In this document: piece after piece, positions 1 to 4,978 of the stretch | Position numbering within the stretch: the stretch's first letter is position 1 | Layout of the letters: each line of letters starts with the position of its first letter | Assembly: GCA_030147065.1 (NCBI GenBank) | Contig: JASLAP010000753.1 | Span: 1-6,909 of the forward strand | Source of the DNA: Pseudonocardia sp. | GTDB lineage: Bacteria; Actinomycetota; Actinomycetes; Mycobacteriales; Pseudonocardiaceae | DNA: 6,909 bases | Direction: 5' to 3' | The notes under the pieces: generated by a model | Told to the model about the DNA's origin: nothing | Seen by the model: only the letters and a program-made list of their open reading frames with translations | Database searches by the model: none | Position numbers and translations under genes: made by a program

Positions 1-612
1 GTGGAGGCGGCCGCCCGGGCCGACCGGCCGGACGTCGCCCGGGCCGCGGCGGACCGGTTCGCCCGCTGGGCCGAGCAGGTGGACCGGCCGTGGGCGCGGG
101 CGGTCGCCCTGCGCTGCCGGGCGCTGGTGAGCGACGGGCCCGCGGCCGGTGCGCTGTTCGCCGAGGCGGTGGCCCGGCACCGCAGCGACCCCCGGCCGGG
201 TGCCGGTCCGGGCAGCCGCGGCGGGTCCCGGCCGTTCGAGCGGGCGCGCACCGAGCTGGCGCACGGGGAGTGGCTGCGCCGCAACCGGCAGCGGGCCGCG
301 GCCCGGGCGCCGCTGCGCTCGGCCTGCGAGACCTTCGACGACCTGGGTGCGGCGCCGTGGGCGGCGCGGGCCCGGGCCGAGCTGCGGGCCACCGGGGAGA
401 GCCGGGCCGATCCCCCGCCGGACGGACCGGTCGCGCTGACCCCGCAGGAGCTGCAGGTGGTCCGGCTGGCCGCGGAGGGGCTGAGCAACCGGGAGATCGG
501 CGCGCAGCTGTTCCTCAGCCCGCGCACCGTGGGCTACCACCTGCACAAGGCGTTCCCCAAGCTCGGGGTGGCCTCGCGGGCCCAGCTGGCCCGCCTGGAG
601 CTGCCGGCCTGA
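1..612 (+). CDS. LuxR-family transcriptional regulator, C-terminal part (5' end outside window)
   Basis: The reading frame is open from the first base, so this is the last 203 residues of a longer protein. Residues about 146-199 form a LuxR/GerE helix-turn-helix: the stretch begins LTPQELQVVRLAAEGLSNRE and continues through SPRTVGYHLHKAF to the conserved KLGV-SRAQLARL end. Residues about 79-132 (PFERARTELAHGEWLRR, then a helical LGAAPWAARARAELRATGE segment) match the TPR-like region just before the HTH in large ATP-binding LuxR (LAL-type) regulators, which usually run to 800-1000 residues with an N-terminal AAA ATPase domain. The ATPase part would lie upstream of the window. The GTG at base 1 is probably an internal valine codon. 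Residues 61-77 are a Gly/Pro/Ser/Arg-rich linker where relatives I recall are shorter. The gene ends 6 nt from the convergent TetR gene. The family call is firm; target genes and ligand cannot be seen. Confidence 0.88.
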   Translation: MEAAARADRPDVARAAADRFARWAEQVDRPWARAVALRCRALVSDGPAAGALFAEAVARHRSDPRPGAGPGSRGGSRPFERARTELAHGEWLRRNRQRAAARAPLRSACETFDDLGAAPWAARARAELRATGESRADPPPDGPVALTPQELQVVRLAAEGLSNREIGAQLFLSPRTVGYHLHKAFPKLGVASRAQLARLELPA

Positions 613-618
613 GCCCGC

Positions 619-1257
619 TCAGCCCGCCCCGACGTCGACCAGCTCGGCGGTCAGCAGCCGGGTCACCGTGGTGCGCATGATCTCGGTGCACCGCGGCACG
701 TCGAGCTGGAAGTCGTCGCGCAGCACCGACCACCACGACCAGCTGGCGCTCGCGGTGAGCGCCAGCAGCACGTCCTCGCGGCGCTCCCCGGCCCGGTCGA
801 GCTCGGCCCCGAACACCCCCTGGACGTCCTCGGCGATGCGGTCCAGGAAGCGGCGGCGGTTGTGCCGCAGGGCCGCCGAGAACGGCTCGCGCAGCCGGTT
901 GGCCCGGGCGAACGGGGCGATGTCCTCCAGCAGCCCGGCGCGCTGGGCGCAGAACCGGTCGATCCGCTCGGCCAGCGGCCGGTCGGCGGGGATGTCGGTG
1001 ACCCGCGCGTCCTGGCGGGCGAGCAGCAGCTCGCCGGTGGCCTCGTAGAGGGTCTCCAGGTCGGTGAAGTTCGCCCACAGGGCCCGGACCGAGGTGCCGG
1101 CCCGGGCGGCGATCTGGGCCCCGGTCGGCTTGTGCTCCCCCTCCTTGATCAGCGCGACGAAGGCGCTGATGATCGCGGCCCGGGTCCGCTCACCGCGGGC
1201 CCGACGTCCGTCCATGGTGGAGGGATCCGGTGGCTCCAGAGTCGTCACACCGTCCAT
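619..1257 (-). CDS. TetR/AcrR-family transcriptional regulator
   Basis: This 212-residue protein has the usual TetR length and layout. The N-terminal DNA-binding domain covers about residues 20-75: helix 1 runs ERTRAAIISAFVALIKEG, the HTH is TGAQIAARAGTSVRALWANF, and TDLETLYEATGELL follows. The helical remainder (about 80-212) is the ligand-binding and dimerisation half, too variable to predict an effector; it carries a Trp-rich stretch (SASWSWWSVL, about 170-179). The start chosen is the ATG at 1257, because AAGGG lies 6 nt upstream. The in-frame ATG at 1215 (residue 15, MDGRRARGERTR) has no Shine-Dalgarno sequence and would lose only the disordered N-terminus. The gene lies downstream of the secreted hydrolase on the same strand with a 123-nt gap holding a strong hairpin. 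It could therefore be expressed separately or by read-through. Regulation of the neighbouring hydrolase is a plausible but untested inference. Confidence 0.92.
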   Translation of the reverse strand: MDGVTTLEPPDPSTMDGRRARGERTRAAIISAFVALIKEGEHKPTGAQIAARAGTSVRALWANFTDLETLYEATGELLLARQDARVTDIPADRPLAERIDRFCAQRAGLLEDIAPFARANRLREPFSAALRHNRRRFLDRIAEDVQGVFGAELDRAGERREDVLLALTASASWSWWSVLRDDFQLDVPRCTEIMRTTVTRLLTAELVDVGAG

Positions 1258-1263
1258 TGTCGG

Positions 1264-1268
1264 CCCTT
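1264..1268 (-). promoter_or_regulatory. Ribosome binding site of the TetR gene
   Basis: AAGGG on the minus strand, 6 nt before the ATG at 1257. It favours that start over the downstream ATG at 1215, which has no purine-rich sequence in front of it. Confidence 0.6.
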
Positions 1269-1286
1269 CGTCACCGCACGAACACA

Positions 1287-1326
1287 GCCGCGGCGGCCGG
1301 ATCCTGGTGGATCCGTCCGCCGCGGC
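1287..1326 (-). terminator. Long GC-rich hairpin between hydrolase and TetR genes
   Basis: This inverted repeat has 18-bp arms (1287-1304 and 1309-1326), 17 of 18 positions paired (mismatch 1297/1316), and a 4-nt loop. Two GGATCC hexamers flank the loop. It begins 54 nt after the hydrolase stop codon and ends 29 nt before the TetR start codon, so an RNA from the hydrolase gene would fold it before reaching TetR. There is no T-run after it. It could be a U-less actinobacterial terminator, an attenuator limiting read-through into TetR, or a protein-binding palindrome controlling TetR. Position and stability favour a terminator or attenuator role. Confidence 0.55.
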
Positions 1327-1380
1327 CGCGAGCCGGACCGGCCCGGGGGGCGACGCCGGTCCCGCCGTGGGGAGCGGTCG

Positions 1381-2280
1381 CTAGCCGATCGGGCAGCTCA
1401 CCCGCGAGTCGGACAGCGGGCTGCGCAGACCGGTACTCGGCGCCGGGCACAGGAACTGGTCGTAGCGGGTGTCGTTGTCGACGAACCGCTTGAGCCAGGC
1501 GATCGAGTACTTGGCGATGGTGGTGTTGGAGCGGTTCGGCGCGAAGTGGCTGGCGCCGTCGAGCTCCAGGTAGGCGCGCTCCTCCGCGCGGGTCAGCGTG
1601 TCGTGGAACGGGATGGCGTGGCTCCGCGGCGGCGCGACGGTGTCGTTCTCCGCACCGATCATCAGGGACGCGGCCTCCACCTCGGGCCAGGTCTTGTCCG
1701 CGTTCCACGGGGTGAGGCCGACGACCGCCTCGATGGACCGGCGGGTCTTGGCCGCCTCCAGGCTTCCGCCGCCACCCATCGAGTGGCCCATGACCGCCTG
1801 CCGGCTGGGGTCGATCCGGTCGCGGACCGAGGCCCGCTGGATGGCGAAGTCCAGCGCCGCCAGCAACTGGTCACCGCGCCGGCTGGGCTGGTCGACGTTG
1901 GACTGGGTGTTGAAGCTGATCACCACGAAGCCCTGCGAGGCGATCCGCGGGCGCAGCCAGGCGACGGTGGACTCGCTCTGGGTGTAGCCCGGCGCGATCG
2001 CGACCACGCCGAAGGTCCCCTCCGACCGGGTCGTCGGGTAGGTGATGTTCGCCGAGCCGAATCCGGGGGTGGCCAGGCCGGACACCGATTCGGTCGCGGT
2101 GGCGAACGGACCGGTGCTGGCCTCGATGCTGGACTCGGTCGGGGCCGGTCCGCGCTGGAAGGGGTTGGCCTGCGCGTGGGCCGTGGCAGCGGGAGCGAGT
2201 GCCATGGTCAGCGCGGTGAGGCCGGCCAGGACCGCGGCCCGGACCGCCCGGCGGCGAGTGCGCAATGACGACGTCGTCAT
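1381..2280 (-). CDS. Secreted cutinase / polyester (PET-type) hydrolase, alpha/beta-hydrolase fold
   Basis: Extracellular serine ester hydrolase, 299 residues from the ATG at 2280. Relatives cleave cutin, triacylglycerols with short acyl chains, and aliphatic or aromatic polyesters including PET. Seen in the sequence: an N-terminal signal with an Arg cluster (residues 9-11 and 14), a hydrophobic core at about 15-32 and an AHA cleavage site after residue 36; nucleophile S167 in GHSMGGGG; acid D213 in GAENDTVAP; H245 in GASHFAP; Y99 (PGYT) and M168 for the oxyanion hole; W192 in TPWN; and C278-C296 as the C-terminal disulfide. Spacings between triad residues and cysteines equal those I recall for Thermobifida TfCut2 (S130/D176/H208/C241/C259). 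H166 and F246 are the ordinary cutinase residues where Ideonella PETase has Trp and Ser. A GTG at 2310 is in frame but lacks a Shine-Dalgarno sequence, whereas CGGAG lies 5 nt before 2280. Sec versus Tat export is unclear; the Arg cluster is only weakly Tat-like. Annotation pipelines may call it a dienelactone hydrolase family protein. Actual substrate and PET activity are inference. Confidence 0.93.
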   Translation of the reverse strand: MTTSSLRTRRRAVRAAVLAGLTALTMALAPAATAHAQANPFQRGPAPTESSIEASTGPFATATESVSGLATPGFGSANITYPTTRSEGTFGVVAIAPGYTQSESTVAWLRPRIASQGFVVISFNTQSNVDQPSRRGDQLLAALDFAIQRASVRDRIDPSRQAVMGHSMGGGGSLEAAKTRRSIEAVVGLTPWNADKTWPEVEAASLMIGAENDTVAPPRSHAIPFHDTLTRAEERAYLELDGASHFAPNRSNTTIAKYSIAWLKRFVDNDTRYDQFLCPAPSTGLRSPLSDSRVSCPIG

Positions 2281-2285
2281 CATGA

Positions 2286-2290
2286 CTCCG
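2286..2290 (-). promoter_or_regulatory. Ribosome binding site of the secreted hydrolase
   Basis: CGGAG on the minus strand, 5 nt before the ATG at 2280 and 2 nt before the adjacent ATG at 2283. It selects one of these tandem ATGs, most likely 2280, over the GTG at 2310, and gives a signal peptide of normal length. Confidence 0.6.
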
Positions 2291-2326
2291 TTCGGTGATG
2301 AATCGTGCACAGTGGGGGAGCAATGC

Positions 2327-2339
2327 GCACTGATAGTGC
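2327..2339. promoter_or_regulatory. Dyad overlapping the -10 box (possible operator)
   Basis: GCACT-GAT-AGTGC is a perfect 5-bp inverted repeat with a 3-nt centre. It covers the proposed -10 hexamer of the hydrolase promoter. A protein bound here would block RNA polymerase. The arms are short, so chance is possible. The nearby TetR protein is one candidate binder, without direct evidence. Confidence 0.35.
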
Positions 2340-2362
2340 ATGTTTAACCCGCGTGAGGTCAA
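2333..2362 (-). promoter_or_regulatory. Promoter of the secreted hydrolase gene
   Basis: On the minus strand a -35 box TTGACC (2357-2362) is followed after 18 nt by CACTAT (2333-2338), which keeps the key A2, A5 and T6 of the -10 consensus. Transcription would start near 2326 and give a leader of roughly 45 nt before the ATG at 2280. This is the only clearly AT-enriched patch between the divergent genes, and the -35 is nearly canonical. Spacing and -35 make it a reasonable housekeeping-sigma promoter; the -10 is weak. Confidence 0.5.
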
Positions 2363-2418
2363 TACCCCGTCCCGGGCCGGACCCGGGCACCCCGTCCGGC
2401 GGCCGCCCGGCGGCGCCC

Positions 2419-2424
2419 TAGGCT
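2419..2424 (+). promoter_or_regulatory. -10 box for leaderless transcription of the 409-residue protein gene
   Basis: TAGGCT fits the actinobacterial TANNNT -10 motif. Its last T lies at -7 if transcription begins on the G of the GTG at 2431 (exactly 6 nt between). There is no Shine-Dalgarno sequence before this GTG. Both facts point to a leaderless mRNA. No good -35 hexamer is visible, which is common for such promoters. Confidence 0.5.
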
Positions 2425-2430
2425 GGCGCT

Positions 2431-3660
2431 GTGGCCAGCGACATCGTCCCGATCCAGCTCTCGCTCACCGACGGCGATCTCGTCACGCTGTGGGCGCCGC
2501 GGTGGCGCGAGGACGGCGAGGAGTGGGAGGCCTTCCTCGGCGACGACGAGGGCCTGTTCGCGTTCCCGACCGTCGCGCACCTGGCCGCGTTCGTCCGCAC
2601 CGCCACCGAGCACGACCTCGTCGACCACCCGGCCTGGTCGGTCGTGCCGGACCTGAGCGTGCCCGAGCTGACCCCGGAGGAGGTCCAGCGCTACGACATC
2701 GTCGGCGTGCCGGAGCTGGTCGCCGGGCCGGTCGACACCTGGACGGTCGGCGAACTGGCCGAGATCACCGACATGATCCGGTCCATCGCCGACGTCTGCG
2801 AGCTGGACGCGGTGACCGAGGTGCTGGACTCCGCGCCGGCGTTCGGCCTGCTCCGCCAGGGCACCCTGCCGTTCGTCGGGCGCGAGGGCGAGCGGCTGTG
2901 GACCCAGCTGATGGACACCGTCGCCGAGCGCTGGGACGACGTCGTCGACGCGCTGGACGACCTGGTCGACGTCCCGGACGTGGACCCGGCCGCACTGGCC
3001 GCGGCGCAGAAGGAGCAGCAGGTCGCCGACGAGGTCGACGACGAACCGACCCTGGGCCCCGCCGACGAGGGCACCACCGTCGTGCCGGACGAGCCGTCCG
3101 GGCCGCGCGGGTTCTGGGAGGAGGTCGGCATCGACCCGATCCGGATCGTCTGCCGGGACGGGGAGTTCCTCACCCTGCGCTGCTACCTCGACGAGGCCCC
3201 GGTGTTCCTGGGCTCGGCCGGCCGGATCGACGTGTTCACCTCCGAGCGGGCGCTGACCCGCTGGCTGGCCGGCGACGGCGCCGAGGGCCACGACCTGGTG
3301 GTCGCCTCGACCTGGCCGGAGATCGTCGAGCGGGCCGGGGTCGGCGAGCTGGAGGTCGAGGTCGACGAGCTGAACACCTACCCGCTCACCGACCTGGACG
3401 CCGACATCGCCGAGGGCACCCTGAACATCGACCCCACCCAGCTGGAGCTGGCCACCGAGCTGCTGCTCGACGTCGGCGCCTGGGCCGGCGACGAGGAGCC
3501 GCGCGAGGCGCTGGCCGAGTCGCAGCCGCTGGGCTGGCTGGTGTCGTTCGTGACCCGCCCGGACCCCACCCGGCTGGCCCCCGGCCCGCCGTTCGACGCC
3601 GAGGCGGCCCGCTTCCGCGAGCTGGTCGACCACCTCCTCGAGCGCTTCCGCCAGCACTGA
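2431..3660 (+). CDS. Conserved actinobacterial protein of unknown function with duplicated domain (sometimes labelled primosomal protein)
   Basis: 409 residues, very acidic, with no signal peptide, membrane segment or catalytic motif, so probably cytoplasmic. It contains two diverged copies of one unit. Copy 1 (about 6-130) opens PIQLSLTDGDLVTLWAP and copy 2 (about 235-350) opens PIRIVCRDGEFLTLRCY. In both, a beta-rich start is followed by FLG..., a phrase ending in F (FAFPTVAHLAAFV or DVFTSERALTRWL), HDLV and a Trp. A tyrosine-containing segment ahead of a VAG or IAEG turn follows. The copies are joined by a helical, acidic and Pro-rich linker (about 150-228). The C-terminus (about 365-409) has a GWLVSFVTRPDP segment and a final helix. 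From memory it resembles the conserved protein next to add in mycobacteria (Rv3311 region) and homologues annotated without evidence as primosomal protein. I would not assign that function. The GTG start is supported by the TAGGCT box 6 nt upstream. The gene ends 25 nt from the convergent add gene. Confidence 0.88.
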   Translation: MASDIVPIQLSLTDGDLVTLWAPRWREDGEEWEAFLGDDEGLFAFPTVAHLAAFVRTATEHDLVDHPAWSVVPDLSVPELTPEEVQRYDIVGVPELVAGPVDTWTVGELAEITDMIRSIADVCELDAVTEVLDSAPAFGLLRQGTLPFVGREGERLWTQLMDTVAERWDDVVDALDDLVDVPDVDPAALAAAQKEQQVADEVDDEPTLGPADEGTTVVPDEPSGPRGFWEEVGIDPIRIVCRDGEFLTLRCYLDEAPVFLGSAGRIDVFTSERALTRWLAGDGAEGHDLVVASTWPEIVERAGVGELEVEVDELNTYPLTDLDADIAEGTLNIDPTQLELATELLLDVGAWAGDEEPREALAESQPLGWLVSFVTRPDPTRLAPGPPFDAEAARFRELVDHLLERFRQH

Positions 3661-3685
3661 GCCACCGGCCCGCCGTCCCCGCCCG

Positions 3686-4774
3686 TCAGGTCATGAGGGC
3701 GGCGTAGCCGGGCTTGATCACGTCGTTGATCAGGGCCAGCCGCTCGTCGAAGCCGATGAACGCGGACTTCATCGCGTTCACGGTGAACCACTGCAGCCGG
3801 TCCCAGCCGTAGCCGAACGTCTCGGCCAGGGCGGTCAGCTCGCCGCTCACCGACACGTCGGACATCAGCCGGTTGTCGGTGTTCACGGTGACCCGGAACC
3901 GGAGGTCGGTGAGTAGCCCGATCGGGTGGTCGCCCACCGACTTGGCCGCACCCGTGTGGACGTTGGAGGTCGGGCACATCTCCAGCGGGATGCGCTTGTC
4001 CCGGACGTAGGCGGCCAGCCGGCCCAGCGACGCCCGGCCGTGCTCGTCGACGGTGATGTCGTCGACGATGCGCACCCCGTGCCCGAGCCGGTCGGCCCCG
4101 CACCACTGCAGCGCCTCCCAGATCGAGGGCAGCCCGAAGGCCTCCCCGGCGTGGATGGTGAAGTGCGCGTTCTGCTGGCGCAGGTACTCGAAGGCGTCCA
4201 GGTGGCGGGTGGGCGGGAAGCCGGCCTCGGCGCCGGCGATGTCGAAGCCGACCACGCCGGTGTCGCGGTAGCGGATGGCCAGCTGGGCGATCTCCTTGGA
4301 CCGCGCGGCGTGCCGCATGGCGGTGAGCAGGCAGCCGACCCGGATCCGCCGGCCGCGCTGCGCGGCCCGCGCCGAACCGACCCGGAACCCCTCCAGCACC
4401 GCCTCGACCACGGCGTCGAGCTCCAGGCCGCCCTCGACGTGCAGCTCGGGGGCGAACCGGACCTCGGCGTAGACGACCCCGTCGGCCGCCAGGTCCTCGG
4501 CGCACTCGGCGGCCACCCGGACCAGCGCGTCGGGGGTCTGCATGACCGCGACGGTGTGCCCGAACCCCTCCAGGTAGCGCACCAGCGAGCCGGAGTGCGA
4601 GGTGGCCAGGAACCAGGCGGCCAGGCCGGCCTGGTCGCGGCTGGGCAGCGCGTCGTACCCGACGGCGTCGGCCAGCTCCAGGACGGTGGCCGGGCGCAGC
4701 CCGCCGTCCAGGTGGTCGTGGAGCAGCACCTTGGGGGCGTCGCGGACGGTGTCGAGGTTCAGCGGCACGGGCAC
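3686..4774 (-). CDS. add: Adenosine deaminase
   Basis: Cytoplasmic zinc metalloenzyme of purine salvage: adenosine or deoxyadenosine + H2O gives inosine or deoxyinosine + NH3. At 362 residues it has the full family length and TIM-barrel (amidohydrolase superfamily) layout. Visible active-site elements are HDHLDGG (zinc ligands H19 and H21), TIHAGE (zinc ligand H208 and catalytic E211), LGHGVR (H232) and VNTDNRLMS (zinc ligand D300). Mammalian enzymes have Asp-Asp at the last motif; here it is D300-N301, as in other actinobacterial homologues I recall. MCPTSN (266-271) and AEVRFAPE (103-110) are further conserved blocks. The start is GTG at 4774, preceded by a TAGCGT box exactly 6 nt upstream, so it is probably leaderless; a second GTG two codons later is less likely. 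deoA lies upstream on the same strand but is separated by an opposite-strand gene, so add is not co-transcribed with it in the usual way. It converges on the 409-residue protein gene without a visible terminator. Confidence 0.97.
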   Translation of the reverse strand: MPVPLNLDTVRDAPKVLLHDHLDGGLRPATVLELADAVGYDALPSRDQAGLAAWFLATSHSGSLVRYLEGFGHTVAVMQTPDALVRVAAECAEDLAADGVVYAEVRFAPELHVEGGLELDAVVEAVLEGFRVGSARAAQRGRRIRVGCLLTAMRHAARSKEIAQLAIRYRDTGVVGFDIAGAEAGFPPTRHLDAFEYLRQQNAHFTIHAGEAFGLPSIWEALQWCGADRLGHGVRIVDDITVDEHGRASLGRLAAYVRDKRIPLEMCPTSNVHTGAAKSVGDHPIGLLTDLRFRVTVNTDNRLMSDVSVSGELTALAETFGYGWDRLQWFTVNAMKSAFIGFDERLALINDVIKPGYAALMT

Positions 4775-4780
4775 AGGAGC

Positions 4781-4786
4781 ACGCTA
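4781..4786 (-). promoter_or_regulatory. -10 box for leaderless transcription of add
   Basis: TAGCGT on the minus strand fits TANNNT and ends 6 nt before the GTG at 4774, the same geometry as the box at 2419-2424. No Shine-Dalgarno sequence stands before the GTG. A clear -35 hexamer is not seen; CTGACC at 4800-4805 would be only 13 nt away. Confidence 0.5.
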
Positions 4787-4819
4787 GAACACCCGGGTCG
4801 GTCAGCGCCGTCGCCGTCG

Positions 4820-4845
4820 CTCTTACGCCGGAAGAATGATAAGAG
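4820..4845. promoter_or_regulatory. AT-richer patch with inverted repeat between add and the coiled-coil gene
   Basis: CTCTTA (4820-4825) and TAAGAG (4840-4845) form a 6-bp inverted repeat with a 14-nt spacer. The patch is the only AT-rich segment in the 204-nt divergent gap 4775-4978. On the minus strand it includes TATCAT (4836-4841), close to a -10 consensus, but no matching -35 is visible. A weak + strand candidate -10 for the coiled-coil gene is TACGCT at 4887-4892. The role is uncertain; it may be a promoter or operator for either gene. Confidence 0.3.
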
Positions 4846-4978
4846 GACCGAATGGGGTGCGGCCGATGGTGGCCGGCGCCCCTCGCTACGCTGCCGACGC
4901 CCGTCCCGTGCCCGGTGCTCCCACCACCGGACGCCGGCCCGGCCCCGTATCCCGGCTCAGAGGAAGCTCCCCGCCGCC

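Noticed and set aside
1..3. GTG at base 1 as the true start of the LuxR gene
   Set aside because: The visible protein begins inside a TPR-like helical region and LAL-type regulators are far longer; the window edge simply falls on a Val codon.
1299..1314. Paired GGATCC hexamers as a cloning scar or vector junction
   Set aside because: They are part of a longer natural-looking palindrome, and the genes on both sides show no composition break.
862..2268. 468-residue + strand ORF opposite TetR and the hydrolase
   Set aside because: It overlaps two well-supported genes on the other strand and its translation is Gly/Arg/Pro-rich without any recognisable domain.
2281..2310. GTG at 2310 as the hydrolase start
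   Set aside because: No Shine-Dalgarno sequence precedes it, while CGGAG is well placed for the ATG at 2280 and the shorter signal peptide is complete.
2359..3657. 432-residue minus strand ORF opposite the duplicated-domain protein
   Set aside because: It is a shadow of the + strand gene, which has a repeat structure, a leaderless promoter and a family resemblance; the minus translation has none.
3926..4978. Upstream in-frame extension of the coiled-coil ORF to a 708-residue protein
   Set aside because: The added part is antisense to add, whose catalytic motifs are intact, and its translation is low-complexity Gly/Val/Arg-rich sequence typical of a GC-rich shadow frame.
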